Made by a program: the position numbers and the translations under genes. Below the pieces are notes generated by a model. That model saw nothing but the letters and a program-made list of their open reading frames with translations. It was not told the origin of the DNA and did no database searches. From Candidatus Hydrogenedentota bacterium (GTDB lineage: Bacteria > Hydrogenedentota > Hydrogenedentia > Hydrogenedentales > CAITNO01), in NCBI GenBank assembly GCA_022706235.1, contig JAKJCY010000006.1:1-57000 (forward strand): 57,000 nucleotides of DNA. The letters are read 5' to 3'. This document shows, piece after piece, positions 17,414 to 25,382 of the stretch; positions within the stretch are counted from its first letter, which is position 1; each line of letters opens with the position of its first letter.

Positions 17414-17703
17414 CTGAAATGACTCCGGAACAATGGAAAATATATGCTGCGCAATGGCAGAAAGCCGGCCCGGAACTGGAGCGAATTCGCCGTGCTGAAC
17501 TGGCGAATTCGACCTGCACCACGCGGGCAGTGGATGCCCTGCTTGAGATCGGCGCCAGTATACCGCATAAAGAGGAAACACCCAATGGTCTGGTAGAGAT
17601 GCAGCGCTTGTTCATGGAAATGGCGCGACAGCAGGGCTTGTCACCCGCAGAAGCGCGCGAGGAGGGTGTTTCTTACGGGGAGGAGAATGGAACGCATAAA
17701 TAG
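17410..17703 (+). CDS. Small partner protein of the nucleotidyltransferase
   Basis: A 97-residue soluble protein, probably helical. It contains FxxQW-type text (YAAQWQKAGPELERIRRAEL), ALLEIG and NGLVEMQRLFMEMARQ. I recall this pattern in short hypothetical proteins beside nucleotidyltransferases, but cannot name the family. The 4-nt overlap with the preceding gene shows coupled translation. It ends in TAG; the next 66 codons run open only because they cross an inverted repeat, so I do not extend it. If the pair is a TA module, this could be the neutraliser or the enzyme's substrate. Confidence 0.7.
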   Translation: MTEMTPEQWKIYAAQWQKAGPELERIRRAELANSTCTTRAVDALLEIGASIPHKEETPNGLVEMQRLFMEMARQQGLSPAEAREEGVSYGEENGTHK

Positions 17704-17756
17704 GTTTCCATAGTCTCCCTGCTCATTGAAATGTTTTTACTGACCCCAAACAGACC

Positions 17757-17852
17757 GCGCAAAACAGGGACTGACTGCCCAATGGCGCATGGTCTTTGCA
17801 TAGCTGCTGCATGTCAGTATCTGCTATTGGGTAGTCTGTCCCCGTTTTGCGC
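17757..17852. repeat. Inverted-repeat element (GCGCAAAACAGGG type)
   Basis: The 27-nt arms 17757-17783 (starts GCGCAAAACAGGGACTG) and 17826-17852 (ends TGTCCCCGTTTTGCGC) pair with three mismatches around a 42-nt loop. The right arm is followed by CCTTTTTG, a weak T-run, so it could also end transcription of the gene pair before it. The remaining 17704-17978 gap holds no gene. Confidence 0.65.
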
Positions 17853-17978
17853 CCTTTTTGCTAATCACCAGGCCCCAGGAACGAGCCTTGGGGAAACCCT
17901 GCGGTTGTTTGTCCAGTCAAATATATTATAGAAGATCTCGGTTTCTCCCGTAACTAAACGATAGAGGAAAGGTATGCA

Positions 17979-19418
17979 ATGACGTTGAAGAAATTCACTC
18001 CGCTTATTGTCGTTTGTCTGTGCCTGATTGCGGGAGCGGACACGGGAAAGGTCCTTATCCTGTATACCAGCGATATACATGATTACATCAAACCGGGGCC
18101 GGACAATCTGGGTGGGCTTTCTTATGTGGCGGGCCATGTCGCCTCGGTGCGGGAAACACGTGACGATATTCTGCTTTTCGACGGGGGCGACGTCATGGAA
18201 AAGGGAGACATGGTATCGTACAAAACCCAAAGCCGCGTCATGTACGAAGCCATGAAAAAAATCGGGTATACCGCGGGCGCGGTCGGCAATCATGACCTTA
18301 CCTACGGGCTGGACCACTTGCGCGCGTGTTCCAAACTGTCCGGCATGGACCACCTGTGCCTGAATTATTACGATGAAAAAGGCGACCCCTATTTCCCCGC
18401 TTCAAAGGTGTATGAGGTCAACGGGTCAAAAGTCGGGGTCATCGGGTTGACTACGATCAAAGGCGGCCCCTTCCTCGACCTGCCTGAATGCGGGAATCGG
18501 GTCGCCGCGGAGGCTGCGCGCCTGAAACAGGAAGGCGCCCACCTCGTGGTCGTGATTGCCCATGTCGGTTCCGCCGACCTGGCCAAGCTGGCGCCGCTGG
18601 CGCCGGAGGTGGACCTGTTCTTCGGCGGACACAACCATGAAGTGCTCAAGGAGCCGCGCCCGGTTCCGGAAACGGGCGCACTCATCCTGATGGCAGGTCA
18701 ATACGCACGTTACGTTGTGCATATGGAGGTTACCCTCGACCTGGAGGCGAAACGCATCCTTGACCGGCAGATGGCACTCGTAGCCATGGAACAGGACAAG
18801 ATTACCCCGGACAAGGATATAATGGCCTGGGTGCACGAAGAGGAACTGAAATACTGCCCAGAAGCGGGTGAAGTGGTCGGCAGAACGGACACGACCATCC
18901 TTCCCAATAAGATGGCCCGCGTCGCCGCCCAAGCGCTGATGCGGCACTCCGGAGCGGATGTCGCGTTTTGTCATCCCGGTCAAATCATGCGCAGCAGCCT
19001 GCCAGCCGGGGATATAGACGCGAATCTCCTCTTTCGCACAGGCGGACAACGGGGCAGTGAAGTGGTGCAGGCGGAATTGACCGGAGAACAAATCCAGGCT
19101 TACCTGGGAGGGTTGGCGCAGGAGAGAAAGGGTCAGACGGAATGGGCGGGATTCCATGCGGAAATTCGATACGATCGGGAAGCGGACCGGTGGACAGCGG
19201 CAACAAATCTGGAACCGTCCAAACGATACAAGGTTGTGCTACCCAAACTGGAATGGGATTCACGTTTAAAGCGTCTTGAGGGAAAAGTTTCACCCCTGGC
19301 CAGTCTTGACGAACCTTCGACGCTGGAAGTTACCTTCACGGACGCGCTGGCGGCTTATGTGAAAGAGGTAACGGCACAGGGCCAAACGCTGGACGCGCAC
19401 CTGGATACACTGAATTAA
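17979..19418 (+). CDS. Exported 5'-nucleotidase / UshA-like metallophosphoesterase
   Basis: A 479-residue secreted enzyme. A Sec signal peptide (KKFTPLIVVCLCLIAGADTG) is followed by the two-metal phosphoesterase domain: YTSDIHDY, DGGDVME, GNHDLTYG, VIAHVG and GGHNHE, the complete set of metal ligands. The C-terminal half from about residue 300 (EVVGRTDTTI, FRTGGQRGSEVVQAELTGEQI) is the 5'-nucleotidase C-domain that binds the nucleoside. It likely hydrolyses nucleotides in the periplasm. AGGAAAGG precedes the ATG at 6 nt. The C-domain is shorter than in E. coli UshA. It converges with the flavoprotein gene, leaving 13 nt between them. Confidence 0.88.
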   Translation: MTLKKFTPLIVVCLCLIAGADTGKVLILYTSDIHDYIKPGPDNLGGLSYVAGHVASVRETRDDILLFDGGDVMEKGDMVSYKTQSRVMYEAMKKIGYTAGAVGNHDLTYGLDHLRACSKLSGMDHLCLNYYDEKGDPYFPASKVYEVNGSKVGVIGLTTIKGGPFLDLPECGNRVAAEAARLKQEGAHLVVVIAHVGSADLAKLAPLAPEVDLFFGGHNHEVLKEPRPVPETGALILMAGQYARYVVHMEVTLDLEAKRILDRQMALVAMEQDKITPDKDIMAWVHEEELKYCPEAGEVVGRTDTTILPNKMARVAAQALMRHSGADVAFCHPGQIMRSSLPAGDIDANLLFRTGGQRGSEVVQAELTGEQIQAYLGGLAQERKGQTEWAGFHAEIRYDREADRWTAATNLEPSKRYKVVLPKLEWDSRLKRLEGKVSPLASLDEPSTLEVTFTDALAAYVKEVTAQGQTLDAHLDTLN

Positions 19419-19431
19419 TCCTGCGCGCTTT

Positions 19432-20751
19432 TCACTGGTCCAATACTGCCATCATCGCTTCGAGAGACAAGAGCCGGTCGCGGGGCTTTCCCTTCAGTTC
19501 ACCCCGGTTGCGTTCCCGCGCATCTATTTGCAGCCACTCCTGAAATGTAACCACTCGGACGCCCCGCTCCCGCAACGAAAGTAAAAAGCCATCGCCTTCG
19601 TCTAATGGCGTTTCGGTCAACCTGTCCCTGTCATCCAGGATACCGCGCACGGTTTCCAGGCAATCAGGTTTATTGGCGCCGATAACGCTGTTGGCACCGC
19701 GTTTGACCGCACCCGCCACGTAGAACCCCGGGATAATGGTTTCCTCCTTGACAACCCTTCCCCCGATATTTGGAATACGATTCCCGCCCTCCTCGAAAGG
19801 AAGACCGGCCACTGGACAAGCGGTCTGGCCGATGCTGTTCACAACCATACCGCAGGCGATATGAACGAATTCGTCCGCCGGTTTCTCGAACAACACACCC
19901 GTAACCTTCTCCTCGCCCAACAGCGCGACAGGATTCATATCGAAGTGCAGATGAATGCGTCGAGCCCGGCCCTGCGAAGCGCCTGCAACGGCATAGGCCT
20001 TGCGCATGCGGCTGGCTGCGGCATCCGGGGCGGGCGGTTCCAGACGCGCCGGGGCCGCGTGCAGTTCAATACCGCAACCGGGCACCCTGGACAACAATTC
20101 CAGTTCCTGCGGCGCGAAACAGACATCGTAAGGCCCGCGGCGTGCCACGATATGAATCTCCGTGACATGGCTGTCCCGGAGAACCTCCCAGGCGGCGCAG
20201 GAGATGTCCGTATGTTCCAGTTCGACGGCAGGCGTGGCGAGTATGCGGGCGATATCGAGTGCCGCATTCCCCGCACCAATGATTACCACGGAGGGACCGG
20301 CAAGGTCCGGCCTGAGACAGGCACAATCCAGACGCCCGTTATACCAGCCCGCCAGGGAAACGGCGTCTTCGCTGCCCGCGAGGCCGCCTCCTTGCATCTC
20401 CAGTGTGCGTGGTGAGGAAGCCCCGGTGGCAACAATAATCGCGTGATAATATTGTTTGAGTTCCTCGAGGGATAGATCCCTGCCCACACAAACATTTCCG
20501 AAAAACGCAAATCCCGGGTGTTGAGCCGTCCTGGTGAAAGCATGGGCGGCAGCCCGAATATTAGGTTTATCCGGCGCCACAGCGTCCCGCACCAGTCCGA
20601 AAGGATAGGGCCTGCGTTCAAAAAGCGCGACAGAACACGGTTGGGAAAGGCGCAATAAATAATCCGCGCAGAAGAAGGCGGCGGGACCGGCACCTATGAT
20701 GGCTGTACGCAGGGGCAGGTTATTCGATTTCATGGACTCTTTCATGGGCAT
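19432..20751 (-). CDS. Adrenodoxin-reductase-like ferredoxin-NADP+ reductase
   Basis: A 439-residue flavoprotein of the FprA/adrenodoxin reductase group. The FAD-binding Rossmann motif is AIIGAGPAAFFCADYLL, followed by the group signature YPFGLVRDAVAPDKPNIR. The NADP-binding site is VVIIGAGNAALDIARIL, and the closing FAD segment is PGFYVAGAVKRGANSVIGANKPD. Members pass electrons between NADPH and ferredoxins or P450 systems; the partner is not in the window. Length is slightly below FprA with no extra ferredoxin domain. Two in-frame ATGs (20751, 20745) share an AGGA site. Confidence 0.88.
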   Translation of the reverse strand: MPMKESMKSNNLPLRTAIIGAGPAAFFCADYLLRLSQPCSVALFERRPYPFGLVRDAVAPDKPNIRAAAHAFTRTAQHPGFAFFGNVCVGRDLSLEELKQYYHAIIVATGASSPRTLEMQGGGLAGSEDAVSLAGWYNGRLDCACLRPDLAGPSVVIIGAGNAALDIARILATPAVELEHTDISCAAWEVLRDSHVTEIHIVARRGPYDVCFAPQELELLSRVPGCGIELHAAPARLEPPAPDAAASRMRKAYAVAGASQGRARRIHLHFDMNPVALLGEEKVTGVLFEKPADEFVHIACGMVVNSIGQTACPVAGLPFEEGGNRIPNIGGRVVKEETIIPGFYVAGAVKRGANSVIGANKPDCLETVRGILDDRDRLTETPLDEGDGFLLSLRERGVRVVTFQEWLQIDARERNRGELKGKPRDRLLSLEAMMAVLDQ

Positions 20752-20808
20752 CGCTTCCTGAAAGGAAGTCTCCCGGGAAGGGTAAAATAACGTACATCCA
20801 GTCCGTGG

Positions 20809-21210
20809 CTACTTGGGCGGGCGACGCAAGAGCCGCACTACCAGGCCGATGGTGGTGAGCAGGAAGCCCACCACAACACAGGCCACCCCGCCAAAATACG
20901 CCCCCACGCCCCACTGGGTGCTTCCGATTAAGGCATTCAAAATAACGAACAATAAACCAATCAGTGTAAGAAACAGCCCTGTTACCGCCAGATTGGTTTT
21001 GTTATTCTCCTCCTCATTCGCGGAACGTCCGTCCAGCAGTTCCTGCATTTCTCCGATGGAATACAGCAGGTCCGGGCGCTTTTCCAAACGCTCCAACAGC
21101 AGCATTTTCACCCGGTGCTCCAGCCATACGCGGGTCATCTCACGCAGAATAATATAGACCAGCGTGACGACAGTAATCACCAAGGGTATGGCTAAAAGGT
21201 ATATTCGCAC
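20809..21210 (-). CDS. Small membrane protein of unknown function
   Basis: A 133-residue protein with a GTG start. There is one N-terminal helix (IYLLAIPLVITVVTLVYIIL), an acidic/basic cytoplasmic or periplasmic stretch (residues about 25-70, including ERLEKRPDLLYSIGEMQELLDG) and two more helices (LAVTGLFLTLIGLLFVILNAL and the segment after YFGG). This layout resembles the DUF6249-like family of small bacterial integral proteins, and the YS.GEM.ELLDG stretch could be cytoplasmic. It ends in TAG and has no clear SD. It lies 57 nt before the flavoprotein gene in the same direction and could be cotranscribed. Confidence 0.65.
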   Translation of the reverse strand: MRIYLLAIPLVITVVTLVYIILREMTRVWLEHRVKMLLLERLEKRPDLLYSIGEMQELLDGRSANEEENNKTNLAVTGLFLTLIGLLFVILNALIGSTQWGVGAYFGGVACVVVGFLLTTIGLVVRLLRRPPK

Positions 21211-21368
21211 GACACTACTTTATCATCATGGCCGCGTTTCATCCGAGACACTCGCCGACATCGCTTCCGCCCCTTACGGCCCCGATCCGATGCCGAAAAC
21301 TGAAACTGCACCCATAAAAAGGGGAATCGCATCTTCCCGCGTCACCATGAGCCCGGCACATTGCTGCA

Positions 21369-21400
21369 AACGGCCGGGCCTCTTTTGCGACCCGGCCGTT
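21369..21400 (-). terminator. Hairpin after the sugar isomerase gene
   Basis: AACGGCCGGG (21369-21378) and CCCGGCCGTT (21391-21400) form a perfect 10-bp GC-rich stem with a 12-nt loop, 24 nt beyond the stop of the leftward isomerase gene. Only TTTG follows in that direction, so a rho-independent terminator is plausible but weak. It may instead protect the mRNA end. Confidence 0.5.
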
Positions 21401-21423
21401 CTCGACATCCTGATAAACCCGGA

Positions 21424-22386
21424 TCAAGCCCAGGTCATTGCCGTCGGCTTCTCAAAAATGATCGTCTGTTTCAGGAAGGAAACCGCCTTGGTAAGGCCTT
21501 CCCAGCTGGACATGAGGCTGTCCTCATGTTCGATGCTGATCGCGCCGTCATAACCGACCATGCGCAGGGTGGAGAAGAAATCATTCCACCATTTCATGTC
21601 GTGGCCATAGCCGCACGTGCGGAAAATCCAGGAACGGTTAATTTCATCACCATAGGATTTCGCGTCGTTGACGCCGTTGATGGCTGTATTGGCCGCATGA
21701 ACGATGGAGTCCTTGGCATGGACATGATAGATGCATCCCCTGAGCGCCTTGACGCATTCCACCGGTTCCATGCCCTGCCAGAACAAATGACTTGGGTCGA
21801 AATTGGCTCCCAGCGTATTGCCGCAAGCCTTGCGGAGTTTGAGCAGCGTTTCCGTGTTATACACCACGAACCCGGGATGCATCTCGAAAGCGAAATTCAC
21901 GCCGGCGTCTTTCAATACTTGATTCATCTTGGTCCAGTACGGGATGACTTTCTTTTCCCACTGCCATTCCAATACCTCCAGGTAGTCCGGCGGCCACGCG
22001 CAGGTCACCCAGTTGGGCTTCTTGTCCCAGGGGCCGGAACCGGGGCAGCCGGAGAAACCGTTTACCACGTTCACACCAAGCAGGTTGGCCAGTTTGATGG
22101 CGTCCAGGGTCACCTTGTGGTTGGCCTTCGCAAAGGCGTCATCGGGGTGAAGCGGATTGCCGTGACAGCTCAACGCGCTGATTTCGAGACCTTCACCCTT
22201 GATGAGCGCCAGCAGATCCGCGCGCTTGGGTTTGGATTTCAACAGTTCCTGCACCGGGCAATGGGGATCGCCGGGATAATTTCCGACACCCAGTTCCACG
22301 GTCTGCAACCCGAGCGGGTGAATCTGATTTAACACTTCCTTCAGCGGCTTGTCGCTGAACATGGCGGTCAATAAACCAAGTTTCAT
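21424..22386 (-). CDS. Sugar phosphate isomerase/epimerase, xylose-isomerase-like TIM barrel
   Basis: A 320-residue AP-endonuclease-2-type TIM barrel. Metal and substrate residues appear at the expected strand ends: VELGVGNYPGD, ALSCHGNP, FAFEMHPGF, GANFDPSHLFWQG, YHVHAKDS and ISIEHEDSL (the metal-binding Glu-Asp-His-Glu set). The gene follows a Gfo/Idh/MocA oxidoreductase 60 nt earlier on the same strand, with AAAGGAG before the ATG. Such pairs oxidise and isomerise sugars, cyclitols or their 3-keto forms; the exact sugar cannot be told. The protein carries no signal peptide, so it is cytoplasmic. Confidence 0.87.
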   Translation of the reverse strand: MKLGLLTAMFSDKPLKEVLNQIHPLGLQTVELGVGNYPGDPHCPVQELLKSKPKRADLLALIKGEGLEISALSCHGNPLHPDDAFAKANHKVTLDAIKLANLLGVNVVNGFSGCPGSGPWDKKPNWVTCAWPPDYLEVLEWQWEKKVIPYWTKMNQVLKDAGVNFAFEMHPGFVVYNTETLLKLRKACGNTLGANFDPSHLFWQGMEPVECVKALRGCIYHVHAKDSIVHAANTAINGVNDAKSYGDEINRSWIFRTCGYGHDMKWWNDFFSTLRMVGYDGAISIEHEDSLMSSWEGLTKAVSFLKQTIIFEKPTAMTWA

Positions 22387-22446
22387 TTACAATCTCCTTT
22401 ACAGTTGTCGTGGCCCGAAACGCATCGGCGCCACGGGACGGAATAC

Positions 22447-23610
22447 TCAAACCTTAACCCACTTCTTGGACGAGGCTGATTTTTCCACCGCCTCCAGCAC
22501 GGACTGGCACTTGACAGCGTCCTCGAAGGTCGAATAACTTTCTTTCTTGCTGTTCAGGCAGGTCAGGAACTCGAAAATTTCATGCACGAACAGATGCTCG
22601 TAACCGATAATGTGTCCCGGCGGCCACCAGGCATGCACATAGGGATGGCCGGGATCGCAGGCCAACACTTTGCGGAAGCCCTGCAACCCTTCGGGATCGC
22701 TGCGGTTGAAATACTGGAACTGGTTCATGTCTTCCTGGTTCCAGAGCAGCGAGCCCTTGCTTCCGAAAATCTCGATGGAATTGTAATTGCGGCGTCCACC
22801 CGCGAACCGGGTTACCTCAAAGGATGCCAACGTGATTTTATCCTTGATATGGCCGATAAAAATCGCCGCGTCATCCACGTCCACCGTGTCGTACTGTTTC
22901 GTCTTTTTGCTGCCCTTGGCAGCCCAGGCACCCACATCGGAATCCGCAATGACGCGCCGCTTGATGAAGGTTTCCATGGCGCTGGTTACTTCGCAGACCG
23001 GACCGACCAGAAAGTGGCACAGGTCGGTCACGTGCGCGCCGATGTCGCCGAGTGCGCCGGAACCAGTGTGTTTCTTCTTCAGACGCCACACCATCGGGAA
23101 GTCCGGATCCATTATCCAGTCCTGCTGGTAGGCCGCACGGAAATGGTAAATCTCCCCCAGCCCGCCGGAACTGATCAACTTTTTCATGCTCTGCACCGCC
23201 GGCGCAAAACGATACGAAAAGCCGCACATGTGTTTGATGTTGGCCTTCTTGGCCGTCGCCCACATTTCTTTCGCTTCTTTGAGCGTGTTGGCCAGCGGTT
23301 TTTCGCACACGATATGTTTGCCCGCTTTGGCGGCTTCAATGGCAATCACCGGATGCAGAAAATTCGGGGTACAGATGTCAATGATATCGATGTCCGGACG
23401 ATTCACCACCTCTTTCCAGTCCAAGGACGTTTCCTGCCAGCCCCACTTCCCGGCCGATGCAAGTTCTTCAGGAAACTTGCCGCACATGACTTTCATTACC
23501 GGTTCCACCGGCGGATCAAACATCGCTTTCACCTGGCGCCAGGCGTTGCTGTGCGCCTTGCCCATGAACTGGGCGCCTATCATTGCCACATTTACCGTCT
23601 TCTTAGCCAT
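22447..23610 (-). CDS. Gfo/Idh/MocA-family NAD(P)-dependent oxidoreductase
   Basis: A 387-residue oxidoreductase. The N-terminal Rossmann fold starts VNVAMIGAQFMGKAHSNAW, the conserved HIVCEKPLA carries the catalytic Lys (EKP), and the C-terminal alpha/beta domain follows with GALGDIGAHVTDLCHFLVG (conserved GxHxxD-type His). The segment HPYVHAWWPPGHIIGYEH near the end is typical of the larger cytosolic members. It heads a two-gene unit with the isomerase; AGGAGGG precedes the ATG. No Tat or Sec signal is visible. It likely oxidises a sugar or inositol-like alcohol. Confidence 0.9.
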   Translation of the reverse strand: MAKKTVNVAMIGAQFMGKAHSNAWRQVKAMFDPPVEPVMKVMCGKFPEELASAGKWGWQETSLDWKEVVNRPDIDIIDICTPNFLHPVIAIEAAKAGKHIVCEKPLANTLKEAKEMWATAKKANIKHMCGFSYRFAPAVQSMKKLISSGGLGEIYHFRAAYQQDWIMDPDFPMVWRLKKKHTGSGALGDIGAHVTDLCHFLVGPVCEVTSAMETFIKRRVIADSDVGAWAAKGSKKTKQYDTVDVDDAAIFIGHIKDKITLASFEVTRFAGGRRNYNSIEIFGSKGSLLWNQEDMNQFQYFNRSDPEGLQGFRKVLACDPGHPYVHAWWPPGHIIGYEHLFVHEIFEFLTCLNSKKESYSTFEDAVKCQSVLEAVEKSASSKKWVKV

Positions 23611-23876
23611 GCTTGTTTTCCCTCCTGGGAGTTAGGTTTTTTCCATTCGTCTGCGCATTAAACACGCAGGCATATCCAGAAACGTATTAAGTCACGCACA
23701 GCCCTTCCATGCGTGCCATAAAAGAGTACTCAAACCGGAGCCCTAAATCAACTTTGCTGTTGTTTAAACGCCCTATTGCGTCCCCCAATGGCTCTGCAAA
23801 GATATTTGGCAAACAGCACAGGACCTTCTCCGGGATTATAGGTTATGGATGCACAAAGACAATAGGGTATCCTTTG

Positions 23877-23962
23877 GTAGGCGTACTTTCACAAGTGCGC
23901 CATGGAGCACGGCCACAGATTGTTGCATTGTCCCTACGGCGCACTTGGGAAAGTACGCCTAC
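23877..23962. repeat. Inverted-repeat element (GTAGGCGTACTTTC type)
   Basis: The 25-nt arms 23877-23901 (starts GTAGGCGTACTTTCACAAG) and 23938-23962 (ends GAAAGTACGCCTAC) pair with one mismatch around a 36-nt loop. It lies in the 408-nt gene-free gap 23611-24018, just upstream of the YjbQ ribosome site, so the transcript leader could contain part of it. The rest of the gap shows nothing else. Confidence 0.7.
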
Positions 23963-24018
23963 TGAAGAGATTCCTTCGCATCAAAATAGCAACGTTTTAC
24001 AAAGAGGAGATTTTCCTG

Positions 24019-24432
24019 ATGAAATTCGCCACGGAATACCTGGAATTCAATACGCGCAAGAAGCGGGAGTACATCAACATCACGGAGAAGGTGGAAGACG
24101 TTGTCCGCAAAAGCGGCGTACAGGAGGGCATGGTCCTAGTCTCAGCCATGCACATCACCGCCGGGGTATATGTCAATGACGCGGAGAACGGCCTGATTGA
24201 AGACATAGATGAATGGCTGGAACATCTGGCGCCCTTCAAGCAGGGGTATCGCCATCATCGCACTGGGGAAACCAACGGCGACGCCCACTTGAAAACCCTG
24301 CTGGTGCACCATGAGGTGATTGTCCCGATAACCTCGGGGCGCCTTGATCTGGGGCCCTGGCAGCAGGTGTACTACGCCGAGTTCGACGGGATGCGCCGGA
24401 AACGGTTAATTATCAAGGTCATGGGAGAATAA
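24019..24432 (+). CDS. YjbQ / UPF0047 family protein
   Basis: A 137-residue single-domain protein of the UPF0047/YjbQ family, sometimes annotated secondary thiamine-phosphate synthase. Signature text: [71 protein letters not shown]. The His and Glu/Asp residues (HIT, DAH, HHEV) line the proposed metal site. The ATG at 24019 follows AAGAGGAG (24002-24009); the frame is open further upstream across the inverted repeat, which I do not include. It stands alone between repeats, so context gives no role. The biochemical function of the family is only weakly established. Confidence 0.92.
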   Translation: MKFATEYLEFNTRKKREYINITEKVEDVVRKSGVQEGMVLVSAMHITAGVYVNDAENGLIEDIDEWLEHLAPFKQGYRHHRTGETNGDAHLKTLLVHHEVIVPITSGRLDLGPWQQVYYAEFDGMRRKRLIIKVMGE

Positions 24433-24516
24433 ACTACGGTTAAATCAGAGATGCGCTGCCGGGTAAAACAAAACGCAGAGGCGCAGAGGATGCAGAGGTA
24501 CACAGAGGGGGGGGCC

Positions 24517-24631
24517 GTGAAGTTGTACTTCGCGACCTTGGGTCATTACTTCACGCACATGTTTATTCTGGAAGCGGGAGAAGGAAATGCAATTTCAGGA
24601 GAGAGGGCGTTCCCAAATACAGATTTGGAGC
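24517..24631. repeat. Two-hairpin repeat element, copy 2
   Basis: The left hairpin is GTGAAGT-TGT-ACTTCGC (24517-24533), then GGAAATGCAATTTCAGGAGA, then a right hairpin GTTCCCAAAT...ATTTGGAGC (24609-24631) with a partly decayed right arm. Order and spacing match copy 1 (8311-8423). It ends about 10 nt before the antitoxin -10 box, so it could affect that promoter. Just upstream, 24472-24514 holds a purine-rich run of the CGCAGAGGCGCAGAGG type ending in G8. Confidence 0.65.
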
Positions 24632-24641
24632 GTGTCAAGTG

Positions 24642-24672
24642 TATAATAGAAAGAGAAAGTACTATATACTTT
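24642..24672 (+). promoter_or_regulatory. -10 box and 17-bp palindrome before the second antitoxin
   Basis: TATAAT at 24642-24647 is followed by AAAGTA-CTATA-TACTTT (24656-24672), a palindrome with perfect 6-bp arms that would overlap the transcription start. This is where an antitoxin or TA complex would bind to repress its own operon. No good -35 is seen; the upstream repeat occupies that space. Confidence 0.5.
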
Positions 24673-24697
24673 ATTTGTCTTTTGTGAAGGATTGCGC

Positions 24698-24934
24698 ATG
24701 AAAGCCGAAATTAAGTTAACCGCCACACAGGAAGCGGCGTTGGAACGCTATTGCCGCATGATGCACGCCACCAGGGAAAACGTTATTCAGCAGGCACTAG
24801 TATGCTTTTTACCGAACTGCACCCCATCCAAGTCGATCAGCCTTAGGGACGATTCAGGCTTTGGCATTTGGCGGAACAAGCCTGTTGACGCATTGGAGTA
24901 TCAGCGCAAACTCCGTAGCGAATGGCCGGAATAA
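24698..24934 (+). CDS. Antitoxin of a VapBC-like pair
   Basis: A 78-residue protein: a helical N-terminal part, KLTATQEAALERYCRMMHATRENVIQQAL, reading as ribbon-helix-helix-like or coiled, and an acidic C-terminal tail (VDALEYQRKLRSEWPE) typical of toxin-wrapping antitoxins. The ATG at 24698 is 9-10 nt after GAAGGA; an in-frame TTG lies at 24692. The stop overlaps the toxin ATG by one base (TAATG). Family name is uncertain; the position before a PIN gene defines it. The frame is intact while its toxin is frameshifted. Confidence 0.72.
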   Translation: MKAEIKLTATQEAALERYCRMMHATRENVIQQALVCFLPNCTPSKSISLRDDSGFGIWRNKPVDALEYQRKLRSEWPE

Positions 24935-25297
24935 TGATCGCGCTTTTTGATACCAATATTATCATTGACGCTTTAAAACGGAGTTGATGCTGCGGAGAAA
25001 GAATATTCCCTCTATGAGTCCGTTTATATCAGCGTTATCTCGTGGATGGAAGTCATGGTCGGAGCCGAACAGGATTACGAGGTCGTTAATAAATTTTTAA
25101 GTAATGCCTTTATAATCTGCCCGTTAACCCAAACTATCGCCGAACGAACGGTTCTTCTTCGCCAAAAATATCGAATGAAACTTCCGGATGCCATCATTTG
25201 GGCGACGGCACAAGTCAATGAAGCCCTTCTAATCACAAGAAATACTCGTGATTTTCCAATCGAGGATACAACTGTACACGTACCCTACAGGGTATAA
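24934..25297 (+). pseudogene. VapC-like PIN toxin with a one-base frameshift
   Basis: PIN-domain ribonuclease toxin. From ATG 24934 the frame reads MIALFDTNIIIDALKRS and stops at TGA 24985-24987. In the next frame the domain continues without a break: GVDAAEKEYSLYESVYISVISWMEVMVGAE...LPDAIIWATAQVNEALLITRNTRDF. Removing one A from the AAAA run at 24975-24978 restores DALNGVDAAEKEY, the expected VapC text. The catalytic acids (FDTN, MEVM, PDAII, TRNTRDF) are all present across the two frames. Total length of 364 nt equals 121 codons plus one base. Causes could be mutation, programmed slippage on the A-run, or an assembly error. Confidence 0.85.
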
Positions 25298-25382
25298 ACC
25301 ACTGCAAAATATTAATTGAAGTATCGGTAATTGTTTGTGAATCCTTCGAAACACGATTCACTTTGCGTACGGGTCCCCAACG

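Noticed and set aside
17731..17931. 66-codon open frame behind the nucleotidyltransferase partner
   Set aside because: It crosses the inverted repeat, has no ribosome site and no protein-like composition.
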